64,000 bases of DNA from JAPYTK01 sp964401935 (lineage in GTDB: Bacteria; Myxococcota_A; Polyangia; Polyangiales; Polyangiaceae): NCBI GenBank assembly GCA_964401935.1, contig CAYOAL010000035.1, positions 9,823-73,822 on the forward strand, read 5' to 3'. This document shows, piece by piece, positions 1-8,165 of the stretch; positions within the stretch are counted from its first letter, which is position 1, and each line of letters starts with the position of its first letter. Position numbers and translations under genes: made by a program. Under the pieces are notes generated by a model. That model was not told where the DNA came from. It saw only the letters and a program-made list of their open reading frames with translations, and made no database searches.

Positions 1-1369
1 CCTTCACCAACACCACGTCGTCGGGTGTCACGAGGGACAGCGCGAGCTCGGCCGCCTGCGCAGCGTCCGCCACGAAGTGCGAGGGCACGCCGGCCCGGAC
101 CACCGCCGCGTGCACGTGCCGCGCGTCGCCGCTCACCGCGACGACGAGCCCTGCCCGACGCGCCGCCTCCTCGCCGAGCTGCTCGTGCTCGCTCGGGCTC
201 GCGGTCCCGAGCTCGCGCATCTCGCCGAGCACGAGCACGAGCCGGCGCCCGAGCCGAGAAGCGATCTCGTGCGCGATCCCGATCGACGAGCGGCAGGAGG
301 CGGGGTTGCTGTTGTAGCTGTCGTCGATGAGCCACAGCCCGCTCGAGAGCTCGCGCGGCTGCATCCTCCCGCTCGCTACGAGCGTGGCGAGCGCGGCCTC
401 GATGGTGGCTTCGTCGAGCTCGGCCATGCCGAGGGCGTCGGTGGTGGCCACCGCCGCCGCGCAGGCGAGCGCTCCCGCCTCCCCGAGGAGCGGCGTCGAG
501 AAGGTGAGCGTCCCGCGCGGCGACGACAGGACGACGCGGGAGACGAGGGGTGAGAGCACCTCGCGAGCGCCGATGCGATAGGTGGCGCCAGAGCCGGCGC
601 CGTAGCTGATGCGGCGCGCCACCGAGGCGCGGAGGAGCGCCGACGACACGCGCACGTCGTCGCCGTTGCCGATCGCGATCCCGTGCTCGGGCGTGAGCTC
701 GTCGAAGAGCGCGGCCTTCTCCCGCGCCACCCCCTCGATGCCGCCGAGGCCCTCGGTGTGGGCGACCGCGATCAGGGTGATGAGCCCGATGTCGGGACGC
801 ACGATACGGGCGAGCTTGGCGATCTCACCGGGCGCGTTGGTGCCGACCTCGAACACCGCCACCCGGTGGTGGGGTCGGAGGCCGAACGCGGTCATCGGCA
901 CACCGATGCGGTTGTTGAGGTTGCCCTCGGTGAGGAGCAGCGCGCCCGGCACCACCTGCTCGACGAGCGCGCCGATGGCGGCCTTGGTCGTGGTCTTGCC
1001 GGCGGAGCCGGTGAGCGCGACGACCCTCCCCGAGCTCGCGTTGCGCCAGCGCTCGACGTGGTAGGCCCCGAGCGCCCCGAGCGCGTCGAGCGTCGAGCTC
1101 ACCCGGAGGGTGGGCAAGGGACACCCGCTCACCTCACGCTCGACGAGGGCGAGCGTGGCCCCTGCGGAGGCGGCAGCGGCGAGGTGCTCGTGCCCGTCGA
1201 AGCGCTCCCCCGACAAGGCCACGAAGAGCTGTCCGGGGCGGAGCGCTCTGGTGTCGGTGCAGACGCCGGTCACGGCCAGCGCGTCACCGGCCGCGGTGAC
1301 GCCACCGGTGATCGCCAACAGCTCCGAGAGGGAGAAGGCGGCGTCGTTGTCGGGGATGCGCGTCGCCAC
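1..1369 (-). CDS. murF: UDP-MurNAc-tripeptide--D-Ala-D-Ala ligase (partial)
   Basis: Adds D-Ala-D-Ala to the UDP-MurNAc-tripeptide in the cytoplasm, the last step in making the peptidoglycan precursor pentapeptide. The visible 456 residues include the Mur-ligase ATP loop TGSAGKTTTK, the segment EGNLNNRIGVP, and the central-domain motif DDSYNSNPAS. The reading frame is still open at base 1. It ends near a typical MurF C-terminus (DDVVLVK), so probably only about 20-30 residues are missing. The chosen start is a GTG one base after the murE stop codon (TGA-C-GTG). It is the sixth gene of the dcw run and probably depends on the mraZ promoter. Confidence 0.93.
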   Translation of the reverse strand, partial: MATRIPDNDAAFSLSELLAITGGVTAAGDALAVTGVCTDTRALRPGQLFVALSGERFDGHEHLAAAASAGATLALVEREVSGCPLPTLRVSSTLDALGALGAYHVERWRNASSGRVVALTGSAGKTTTKAAIGALVEQVVPGALLLTEGNLNNRIGVPMTAFGLRPHHRVAVFEVGTNAPGEIAKLARIVRPDIGLITLIAVAHTEGLGGIEGVAREKAALFDELTPEHGIAIGNGDDVRVSSALLRASVARRISYGAGSGATYRIGAREVLSPLVSRVVLSSPRGTLTFSTPLLGEAGALACAAAVATTDALGMAELDEATIEAALATLVASGRMQPRELSSGLWLIDDSYNSNPASCRSSIGIAHEIASRLGRRLVLVLGEMRELGTASPSEHEQLGEEAARRAGLVVAVSGDARHVHAAVVRAGVPSHFVADAAQAAELALSLVTPDDVVLVK

Positions 1370-1370
1370 G

Positions 1371-2906
1371 TCAGGCCTCCCGCCGCGCGAGGAGCGCCGC
1401 TCGTACCACCTGTCGATCGTCGTGCTCCGTCTTGTGGTGGCCAACGAGCTGGTACGTCTCGTGTCCCTTGCCAGCGACAAGGACCACGTCACCGGGGCTC
1501 GCCGCGTGCACGGCGCGCGCGATGGCGGCCCGACGATCGAGCTCCACCTCGGGAGGGGAGCCAGCGTCGAAACCGCGCAGGATGGCGGCTGCGATGACCT
1601 CGGGCACCTCGCTGCGCGGGTTGTCGTTGGTCACGATCACCCGATCTGCGCCGCGGGCCGCGGCCCTGCCCATCGGCTCGCGCTTGTCCGGGTCGCGATC
1701 GCCGCCGCAGCCGAACACGCACCAGAGCCGGCCGCGTGTGAGCGGCCGCAGCGCCGCGAGGGCCCGTTCGAGCGCGTCCGGGGTGTGGGCGTAGTCCACC
1801 ACCGCCACCACGTCGTCCACACCGGGCACATCGCACCGCTCGAGGCGCCCCGGCACCGACGGCGCGGTGAGCAGCCCCCGCACCGCGCCCTCCACGTCGC
1901 GCCCGAGCCCGTAGACGATGGCCACGGTCATGAGGAGGTTCGCCGCGTTGTGGTACCCGATGAGGGGCGAACGGAGCGACCACGCCGCTTCACCGATGCG
2001 GACGTCGAGGGTCAGGCCGTCGGCCGTGTGCTGCACCGAGGCCGCCCTCACCGTGGCCTCTCGGCCCTCCGCGCTCACGGTGACCAGGCGACTCGTGCGG
2101 GCGCGCAGCCGCTCGGCGAGCTTCGCGCCGTGAGCGTCGTCCACGTTCACCACGCTCACCTTGGGGCTGTGCTCGAGGAACAGCCGCTCCTTCTCCTCGG
2201 CGTAGGCCTCCATCGAGCCGTGGTAGTCGAGGTGATCCTGGGTGAGGTTGGTGAAGGCGGCGAGCTCGAAGCGCACGCCGCGCACCCGCTCGGCGGCGAG
2301 CGCGATCGACGACACCTCCATGACCAGATCGCGAGCACCGAGATCGAGCATGTCGCGGGCGAGCCGCTGCAGCGCGTCCGCCTCGGGGCTGGTGTGGGTG
2401 GCGTCTACCTCGAGCCCTTCGAAGCCATAGCCGAGGGTGCCCACCACACCGACGCGCGAGCCGAGCCCACGGAGGACGGCCGCGGTGAGCTGGGTGGTGG
2501 TGGTCTTGCCGTTGGTGCCGGTGATGCCCACCACCTTGAGCGACTCGGTGGGGTGGTCGTACACCTCGGCGGCGGCGTCGGCCATCGCCGCTCGCGGGTC
2601 GTCCACTTCGATGACCGGCACGTCCTCGGAGATCGCGGCCCCGGTCCTGGCGAGCACGGCCACCGCGCCGTGCATGAGGGCGGGGGTGACGAAGCGCAGG
2701 CCATCGGCGCGCGCGCCCGACATGGCGACGAACAGGTCGCCAACCTCCACCAGGCGGGAGTCTTGTTGCACGCCGGTGACCATCACGTCTGGATCGCCGC
2801 GGAGCCGTCCCCCCACGCGCCGCGCGAGAGAGCCGAGCGCGATCCCGCGCACCACCGTCGACACGGCGCGCCCCGGCTCGTTCTGCTCTCCGGCCATCGT
2901 CAGCAT
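1371..2906 (-). CDS. murE: UDP-MurNAc-L-Ala-D-Glu--meso-DAP ligase
   Basis: Adds the third amino acid of the peptidoglycan stem peptide. About 511 residues, normal for the family. The ATP loop is GITGTNGKTTTTQL, and the amino-acid specificity motif reads DNPRSE. The DNPR form is the one known for meso-diaminopimelate rather than lysine, so a Gram-negative-type DAP wall is inferred. The ATG at 2906 overlaps the ftsI stop as TGATG. A GTG one codon upstream (2909) is an alternative that would give a GTGA overlap. A third in-frame ATG lies four codons further in. Confidence 0.95.
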   Translation of the reverse strand: MLTMAGEQNEPGRAVSTVVRGIALGSLARRVGGRLRGDPDVMVTGVQQDSRLVEVGDLFVAMSGARADGLRFVTPALMHGAVAVLARTGAAISEDVPVIEVDDPRAAMADAAAEVYDHPTESLKVVGITGTNGKTTTTQLTAAVLRGLGSRVGVVGTLGYGFEGLEVDATHTSPEADALQRLARDMLDLGARDLVMEVSSIALAAERVRGVRFELAAFTNLTQDHLDYHGSMEAYAEEKERLFLEHSPKVSVVNVDDAHGAKLAERLRARTSRLVTVSAEGREATVRAASVQHTADGLTLDVRIGEAAWSLRSPLIGYHNAANLLMTVAIVYGLGRDVEGAVRGLLTAPSVPGRLERCDVPGVDDVVAVVDYAHTPDALERALAALRPLTRGRLWCVFGCGGDRDPDKREPMGRAAARGADRVIVTNDNPRSEVPEVIAAAILRGFDAGSPPEVELDRRAAIARAVHAASPGDVVLVAGKGHETYQLVGHHKTEHDDRQVVRAALLARREA

Positions 2907-4993
2907 CACGTCTGTGGCTCGAACACCACCACCACCTTGGAGCCCTTGGGCACCTTCTTCCCTTGGACCGGCTCGGTGCGCAGCACCAGGCCGCTTCCAT
3001 CGATCACCGGTGACAGGCCGACCTCCACCAGCGCACGGATCGCGCTGCGCATCGGGAGCCCAGCGATCTCGGGGACCTTCACCTTGATCGCGTCGTCGTG
3101 CGGGCTCCCCGCCGGCGCCGCGACATCGGCGCCTTCGCTGTCGTCGGCGGCGAGCAGCGCGTAGGTCTTGTCGGCGGGGTCGCCCCCGCGGGTGTACTCC
3201 GCCACCTCTTGGAGCGTCATCGACTTGGTCCCTCGAGGTCGAACGCCCAAGTACCGGAGCGACATTTCAGCCACCCGACGGAAAACCGGACCCGCCACGG
3301 TGCCGCCCGCCGTCGACCCCGCCATGGGCTCGTCGATCACCACGCTCACCACCAGCCGCGGAGCCTCGGCGGGCACGAAGCCGAAGAAGGACGACACGTA
3401 GTGGGTGTCGTTGTAGCGGCCGGTCTCCATGTCGATCTTCTGGGCGGTGGCGGTCTTCCCGGCCACGCGGAAGCCCGGGATGGCAGCCTCCACGCCGGTG
3501 CCCTCTCCTTCGGTGACCGACACCAGCATCTCGCGCATCAGGTGGGCCACGCGGGGGGACACCACCCGGCGGCGGAGCTTGGGCGAGGCCTCGGTGAGGA
3601 CCGTGCCCGCGGAGTCGGTCACCTTCTTGACGAGGATCGGCTCGAGCAGGCTCCCCCGGTTGGCGATGGCGGCGAGGGCCATCGCGAGCTGCACGTTGGT
3701 CACGCTCACGCCCTGACCGAAGGCCGCGGCGGCGGTCTCCACGGGGACCCAGGGCTTGCCGCGCGGACGCAGCACGCCGCTCGCCCCCCCCGACAGCGGC
3801 AACGCCACGCGCTCACCAAAGCCGAAGCGGAGGAACGAGCGGTAGAGCTTGTCCTGCCCGAGGCCGAGGGCGATCTTCGCGATGCCGATGTTGCTCGACA
3901 CCTGCATGATCTGCGTCGGCGTCAGCCACTTGCTCACGTGGGTGTCGTGGATCACCACGTTGTCGATCGGCATGTGGCCCTCCTCGCAGTAGATCTTTTC
4001 GTCGATCTTCACGCTGTTGGCGGCGAGGGCGGAGGCCATGGTGAACACCTTCATCGTGGAGCCGGGCTCGAACAGATCGAGGACGGCGCGGTTGCGCCGA
4101 TCCCCGGCCGACTCGACGATGTTGTAGTCGTTGGGGTTGTAGCCAGGCGCGCTGGCCAGCGCGAGGATCTCCCCGGTGCTCGGATCCACCACGACGATCG
4201 AGCCGCTCTTGGCCTCGTGGGTGGTGAGGGCGGCGTTGAGCTCACGCTCGGCGATGAACTGGATCCCCTGATCGATCGAGAGGTGGATGTTGTGGCCGGC
4301 GAGGGCCGACTCGTCCTGGATGCCCTCCGCGAAGATGAGACGCCCGGCCCGGTCGCGCAGACCACGAATCTCCTCCCGGCGCCCGCGAAGCTGCGCGTCG
4401 AGCGCGAGCTCGATGCCGTCTCGGCCCATGCCATCGGGCGACACGAAACCCATGAGCGAGCCGGCGAGCTCGCGGTGGGGGTAGAAGCGCTGCCCGTCCC
4501 CCTCGATGATGAGCCCGCGGATCGGATAGCGCTGGTCCCCATCCATCAGCGCGCGCACCGCCTCCACCTCCTCCTGCGTCACCCGCCGCTTGAGAGAGGT
4601 CCAGCGTCGCCGGCGCTCGATCTTCTCCTTCACCGTCTGTACGTCGAGCGAGAGGGTGGCGGCGATCCGCTCCGCGTACTCCTGAGCCCGCATCGCGACG
4701 TACTTGTCCTCGATGCCGCGGAGCATCTCTACCGCGTCGAGGGACACGCTCGGCACCTCCACGCTGATCGCCAGCGGCGTACCGTGCCGATCGTAGATCG
4801 TGCCGCGCTTGGGCGAGACCTGGAGGTGGCGCATGCGCTGCTTCTCGGCGATGTTGCGCCACACCTCGCCGTCCCGCACCTCGATGTTGAAGGCTCCGAG
4901 CAACACGATGCCGAGCCCCATCGAGAGCAGGCCGCAGAGCACCGCCATCCGAAAACGGATCTTGCGCGCGCGGCTCGGCTCCACGTTCTTCAC
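2906..4993 (-). CDS. ftsI: Septal peptidoglycan transpeptidase with C-terminal PASTA domain (PBP3/FtsI)
   Basis: Class B penicillin-binding protein that cross-links septal peptidoglycan in the divisome. 695 residues: short cytoplasmic N-terminus, one membrane anchor (about 16-38), PBP dimerisation region with RGTIYDRHG, then the transpeptidase domain. Catalytic motifs are STMK (S312, K315) and SSN (366-368). The third motif reads KTA (513-515, in VAGKTATAQK) where KTG is usual. A single PASTA domain ends the protein (about 635-695). The GTG start overlaps the ftsL stop by four bases. The residue after KT is the only odd point; the rest of the active site looks intact. Confidence 0.94.
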   Translation of the reverse strand: MKNVEPSRARKIRFRMAVLCGLLSMGLGIVLLGAFNIEVRDGEVWRNIAEKQRMRHLQVSPKRGTIYDRHGTPLAISVEVPSVSLDAVEMLRGIEDKYVAMRAQEYAERIAATLSLDVQTVKEKIERRRRWTSLKRRVTQEEVEAVRALMDGDQRYPIRGLIIEGDGQRFYPHRELAGSLMGFVSPDGMGRDGIELALDAQLRGRREEIRGLRDRAGRLIFAEGIQDESALAGHNIHLSIDQGIQFIAERELNAALTTHEAKSGSIVVVDPSTGEILALASAPGYNPNDYNIVESAGDRRNRAVLDLFEPGSTMKVFTMASALAANSVKIDEKIYCEEGHMPIDNVVIHDTHVSKWLTPTQIMQVSSNIGIAKIALGLGQDKLYRSFLRFGFGERVALPLSGGASGVLRPRGKPWVPVETAAAAFGQGVSVTNVQLAMALAAIANRGSLLEPILVKKVTDSAGTVLTEASPKLRRRVVSPRVAHLMREMLVSVTEGEGTGVEAAIPGFRVAGKTATAQKIDMETGRYNDTHYVSSFFGFVPAEAPRLVVSVVIDEPMAGSTAGGTVAGPVFRRVAEMSLRYLGVRPRGTKSMTLQEVAEYTRGGDPADKTYALLAADDSEGADVAAPAGSPHDDAIKVKVPEIAGLPMRSAIRALVEVGLSPVIDGSGLVLRTEPVQGKKVPKGSKVVVVFEPQT

Positions 4994-5322
4994 TGCGTCG
5001 CCTCCGACTCCGCCACGGCGGTGGTGTCCTTCGGCTTCGCCTTCGCGCGGAGCCGCACCGGGATCACCTTCTCCGGCGGCGGCGGCGTCATGCCGAGGAG
5101 CGTGCGCGCCACCATCTCCACCCGCCGTGGCGTCTGGTAGCTGGCCGCCTCGAGCTCGAGGACGCGGCGCACCTCACGCAGCCTGGCTTGCTCGGCGCGG
5201 GCCTTCCCGAGACGGAAACCGAGATCCACGGTACGTCCGCGGAGGGCGAGGTGCACCACGAAGGCGGCGACCGTCGCCGCCACCGCCAACGTCCAGAGCA
5301 GCATGAAGCGGCGCTGTCTCAT
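4990..5322 (-). CDS. ftsL: FtsL-like divisome membrane protein
   Basis: Small bitopic protein of 110 residues: a basic start (MRQRRF), one membrane helix (about 7-26), then a leucine/arginine-rich segment likely to form a coiled coil (about 35-75), and a polar tail rich in Pro and Lys. Size, topology and position between rsmH and ftsI are those of FtsL, which bridges FtsB/FtsQ and the FtsWI synthase. Sequence similarity within this family is always weak, so the call rests mainly on synteny. It overlaps rsmH (ATGA) and ftsI (GTGA), suggesting translational coupling. Confidence 0.75.
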   Translation of the reverse strand: MRQRRFMLLWTLAVAATVAAFVVHLALRGRTVDLGFRLGKARAEQARLREVRRVLELEAASYQTPRRVEMVARTLLGMTPPPPEKVIPVRLRAKAKPKDTTAVAESEATQ

Positions 5323-6248
5323 TCGTCGCTCCGCACCGCCACCCGCAGCTTCGCGCTTCGGGCGCGGGGGTTGTCGTCGATCTCGTCGTCGGAGGGCCGC
5401 AGCGGGCGCTTGTCCTTCATCACCCAGGGCCCGCTCTTGAGCTTGCGCTTGGCGATGCGGTCTTCGAGAGAGTGGAAGGTGAGCACCGCGAGCACGCCAC
5501 CACGGCGGAGGCAGCTCGGCGCCAGGTCGAGCATGCGCTCGAGCTCGTTGAGCTCCTCGTTCACCGCGATGCGCAGCGCCTGGAAGGTGCGCGTCGCGGG
5601 ATCGATGCCCCCCACGCGAGCCGGCCCGACCGCCTTCACCACCGCGCGCCGCAGATCGAGCGTGGTCTCGAGCTCGCCTGCGTCGAGCGCCTGGTGGATG
5701 CAGCGGGCGATGCGCCGGGCCCGGCGCTCCTCCCCGAGATCGCGGATCAGCTCCGTGAGCTCGTCGTCATCGAGGGCCTCCACGAGCTCGAGGGCGGTGC
5801 GACCCACGCTGCGGTCCATGCGCATGTCGAGGGGTCCTTCGGCGCGGAAGCTCATGCCGCGGCCCGGGGTGTCGAGCTGCATCGAGCTCACCCCGAGATC
5901 GGCGAGGATGCCGTCGACGCGCTCGATCCCCAGCCGGTCGAGCTCCGCGCGAAGTCGGGAGAAGGGCGCGTGCACCAGCTCGACGCGATCGCTGAAGGGG
6001 GAGAGCCGCGCGCGCGCGAGCTCGAGCGCTACCGCGTCGCGATCGAAGCCCACCACGCAGCCCGCCCCCGCCCGGAGGAGCGCGAGCGTGTGGCCGCCTG
6101 CGCCGAGGGTGAGATCCACGTAGACCCCGTCGCTACGAGGCGCGAGCGCCTCCACGATCACGTCGGCCATGATCGGCAGATGCGGCGGCGGGGGCTCGGA
6201 CTGCGGCGGCAAGGGGGAGCGGATGGGAACCACGTTGACGACGTTCAT
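5319..6248 (-). CDS. rsmH: 16S rRNA (cytosine-1402-N4)-methyltransferase
   Basis: SAM-dependent enzyme (MraW/RsmH) that methylates N4 of C1402 in the 16S rRNA P site. 309 residues from the ATG at 6248, the usual family length. The entry segment HLPIMADVIVEAL corresponds to the conserved N-terminus. The SAM motif is DLTLGAGGHT. GILADLGVSSMQLD and SFRAEGPLDMRMD are signature segments, as are FQALRIAVNEEL and LTFHSLEDR near the C-terminus. The frame is open upstream to about 6782, but the ATG at 6248 sits in an ATGA overlap with the mraZ stop and gives the expected N-terminus. Confidence 0.95.
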   Translation of the reverse strand: MNVVNVVPIRSPLPPQSEPPPPHLPIMADVIVEALAPRSDGVYVDLTLGAGGHTLALLRAGAGCVVGFDRDAVALELARARLSPFSDRVELVHAPFSRLRAELDRLGIERVDGILADLGVSSMQLDTPGRGMSFRAEGPLDMRMDRSVGRTALELVEALDDDELTELIRDLGEERRARRIARCIHQALDAGELETTLDLRRAVVKAVGPARVGGIDPATRTFQALRIAVNEELNELERMLDLAPSCLRRGGVLAVLTFHSLEDRIAKRKLKSGPWVMKDKRPLRPSDDEIDDNPRARSAKLRVAVRSDE

Positions 6249-6694
6249 AGGTCCAACTTCTCGGCAATGGCCAATCTCCAGCGCTCGAGCTCCTCGTCGG
6301 AGAGCGACTGGGCGCCGCTCCACGCCTCCTGGGACCAGAGCTCCATCGTCGTGCCTACGCCGGCCCAGAGGACCTCTTTTTGAAGCCCGGCGTAGTCGCG
6401 AAGGGAGGCAGGAACGAGGACCCGTCCGTGACGGTCGAGCTCGCACTCGACGGCCGCCGACACGTAGCGGCGCCGCAGGAGCACGGTGTCGCGGTCCCAC
6501 TTGGGGAGCCCCGCCACCTTCTGCTCGAACACCTCCCACGCGGGCAGCGGGTAGACGTCGAGGCACCGATCCGCGAGCGCGGGCGCGAGGATCAGCGTGA
6601 GCTGGGTCGCGGGGAGCACGTGACGGAAGCGGGCCGGCAGGCTGGTGCGCCCCTTCCCATCGATCGTGTGCTCGTAGTGCCCGCGAAACATCAT
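6245..6694 (-). CDS. mraZ: MraZ, SpoVT-AbrB-type transcriptional regulator of the dcw cluster
   Basis: DNA-binding protein that opens most bacterial dcw operons and represses its own promoter in E. coli. 149 residues with two SpoVT/AbrB-like repeats. The N-terminal one starts FRGHYEHTIDGKGR and continues LPARFRHVL; the second includes ELDRHGRVLVPASLR. Two adjacent ATGs (6694 and 6691) are possible starts; the second gives the usual MFRG beginning. First gene of the run mraZ-rsmH-ftsL-ftsI-murE-murF, all on the minus strand with overlaps or one-base gaps. Candidate MraZ sites and a promoter lie just upstream. Confidence 0.95.
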   Translation of the reverse strand: MMFRGHYEHTIDGKGRTSLPARFRHVLPATQLTLILAPALADRCLDVYPLPAWEVFEQKVAGLPKWDRDTVLLRRRYVSAAVECELDRHGRVLVPASLRDYAGLQKEVLWAGVGTTMELWSQEAWSGAQSLSDEELERWRLAIAEKLDL

Positions 6695-6753
6695 GGTGAG
6701 GGGTGCTGGAGGGCGAGAGGAGCCTCGCCCGAGAGGGAATCGATGGAACTACA

Positions 6754-6768
6754 TGCCACTTCTTCCCA
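6754..6768 (-). promoter_or_regulatory. Candidate MraZ-binding repeats
   Basis: On the minus strand the sequence reads TGGGA-AGAAG-TGGCA. The two repeats are 10 bases apart, as in the TGGGN-N5-TGGGN arrays known to bind MraZ in E. coli. The second repeat has C for the third G. The pair lies between the candidate promoter and the mraZ start, the same position as in E. coli. Only two repeats are visible. Confidence 0.4.
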
Positions 6769-6780
6769 CGACCGTCGGCC

Positions 6781-6809
6781 ACGCTAGGGCGAGGTGCCGA
6801 TCATGTCAA
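6781..6809 (-). promoter_or_regulatory. Candidate housekeeping promoter of the dcw operon
   Basis: Minus strand: TTGACA (6809-6804), a 17-base spacer, then TAGCGT (6786-6781). The -35 element is a perfect match to the sigma-70 consensus; the -10 matches at three of six bases. It lies about 90 bases upstream of mraZ, in a locally AT-rich stretch (6795-6930) that stands out from its surroundings. Confidence 0.5.
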
Positions 6810-7226
6810 TACTTCGTGCATTTCCGGGATGTTCACGTAGTCGGTCGAAGGCAAAGCACCTACAGTGAACTACATTAACTTACTATATTTCGACGCCACT
6901 TCGAGGAGTATTTCGAGAATTGTGGGAGAAAGTGGATCAGCGGCCATCGGCGGTGGGGGGCCGTCCCGCTTCCAAACCCTGCGGGTGTCCCGGATGCGGC
7001 CCTGCGGGCTCATCCCACCGCCCTCCCCGACCACCGGGTCCACCACCACCGACGCGTGGTGCGCGTGGCCGGGACGCCGCGGGCGGACCGGGAGCTCGCC
7101 GGTCTGGAGACAGCCGGCTCGAGATCGCTCCGTCCGCCGAGGATCAGCGCGACCCGAGGAGGACCCCGACGAGCTCTGGCAGGCGGGCGGGCAGGGCGCG
7201 CGTCACGGGCGCCACGCTCGGCAGGG

Positions 7227-8165
7227 TCAGAAGCCGACGAGCGCGCCGACGCCGTTCATGCCGAGCGCTGCCCCGACGCCCACGGTCGCCCCGGCGTAGA
7301 CGCTCACGGCGCCGTCGTGGATCCCGGGCACCCCGAGGCTCGGTGAGAACGGCAGATCGGTGTGCATGATGGTGCCGTCGAGGCACAAAAACGCCACGAA
7401 CCCACCGCAGAGCCGTCCCCGGCCGAGGTGGATGGGCGCGTCGTCCTCGAGGCGCGCGAACTCCACGTCGAGCCAGGCGCCAGGGAACGGGCTCCTGTTG
7501 GTCGAGGTGGCCACCGTCACGTAGCCGCCCCAGCGTCCCACCACACCGAACGCGCGGTTGTCGCTCGGCCGCGCGCCCACCCGGCCGGTGAGCGTGGCCC
7601 CGCCGCGCAGGCCGAGCTCCACGCCGACGCGATCGGCGTGCAGCTGCCAGCCCCCTTCGCCGAGGGGGAGATCGAAGTGGGAGAGGAAGTAGCGATCGTT
7701 GCCCTCGTAGTTACCGCCGAGGCCGACACGGAAGAACATGCCGTGCGTCTGCGCGAAGTGGCCGATCACCCCGAAGGTGAACATCCCGGCGATGCGGGGC
7801 TCCACCCCCATCTCGCCCCCTCCCACGTGCACGTCGAGACCGAGGCGGGCGGTGAGAAACTTCAAGCTGCCGACGGCGACCCCCGCCCCGGAGGCCATGA
7901 ACCCGTAGGAGTCGTCCTGGCCGTCGATGTCGGTGTCGAAGCGCGCGGCGCGAAAGCCGGCCACCGCCCCGCCGAACGCGCCGGCGGGAGTCTCTGCGCG
8001 GCGGGGGGGCGGCGCTCCGTAGCCGGGAGGATACTGCGGCGGCGCCGGCCCGATGGGCGGGGGCTGCCCTCCTCCAGGCGGGAACGGCAGCGGAAACTGC
8101 GCGGCGGCGCTCGCGGACACGAGCGAGAGCGCGACGGCCCCCCCGGCAGCAACGAGCCTTCGCAT
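7227..8165 (-). CDS. Secreted or outer-membrane protein of unknown function
   Basis: 312 residues from an ATG that overlaps the upstream stop codon (TGATG). The N-terminus is a clear signal peptide (RRLVAAGGAVALSLV..ASAAAQ). A Pro/Gly-rich linker follows (about 25-60), then a mature part with many alternating Gly/aromatic stretches (GMFTFGVIGHFAQTHGMFF, WGGYVTVATST) typical of beta-barrel outer-membrane proteins of myxobacteria. It ends with a phenylalanine, as outer-membrane barrels often do. No enzyme motif is visible. It is cotranscribed with the PHM-like lipoprotein upstream, so the two may act on or at the cell surface. The function is not known. Confidence 0.7.
   Translation of the reverse strand: MRRLVAAGGAVALSLVSASAAAQFPLPFPPGGGQPPPIGPAPPQYPPGYGAPPPRRAETPAGAFGGAVAGFRAARFDTDIDGQDDSYGFMASGAGVAVGSLKFLTARLGLDVHVGGGEMGVEPRIAGMFTFGVIGHFAQTHGMFFRVGLGGNYEGNDRYFLSHFDLPLGEGGWQLHADRVGVELGLRGGATLTGRVGARPSDNRAFGVVGRWGGYVTVATSTNRSPFPGAWLDVEFARLEDDAPIHLGRGRLCGGFVAFLCLDGTIMHTDLPFSPSLGVPGIHDGAVSVYAGATVGVGAALGMNGVGALVGF

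Larger units (their letters stand above)
6695..7226. other. Intergenic region upstream of mraZ
   Basis: 532 bases between mraZ and the stop of the preceding minus-strand gene. The part next to mraZ holds the candidate promoter and MraZ repeats and is AT-rich (about 6795-6930). The rest (about 6950-7226) is GC-rich. Open frames there have compositions unlike the neighbouring proteins and no recognisable features. I see no convincing terminator hairpin or RNA gene. Confidence 0.6.

Noticed and set aside
3098..5140. 680-codon plus-strand frame opposite ftsI/ftsL
   Set aside because: It is His/Arg/Gly-rich with no recognisable domain and lies fully antisense to genes that match known families.
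6865..7299. Plus-strand frames in the gap upstream of mraZ
   Set aside because: Composition unlike real proteins of the region and no homologous features; the stretch runs into the end of the opposite gene.
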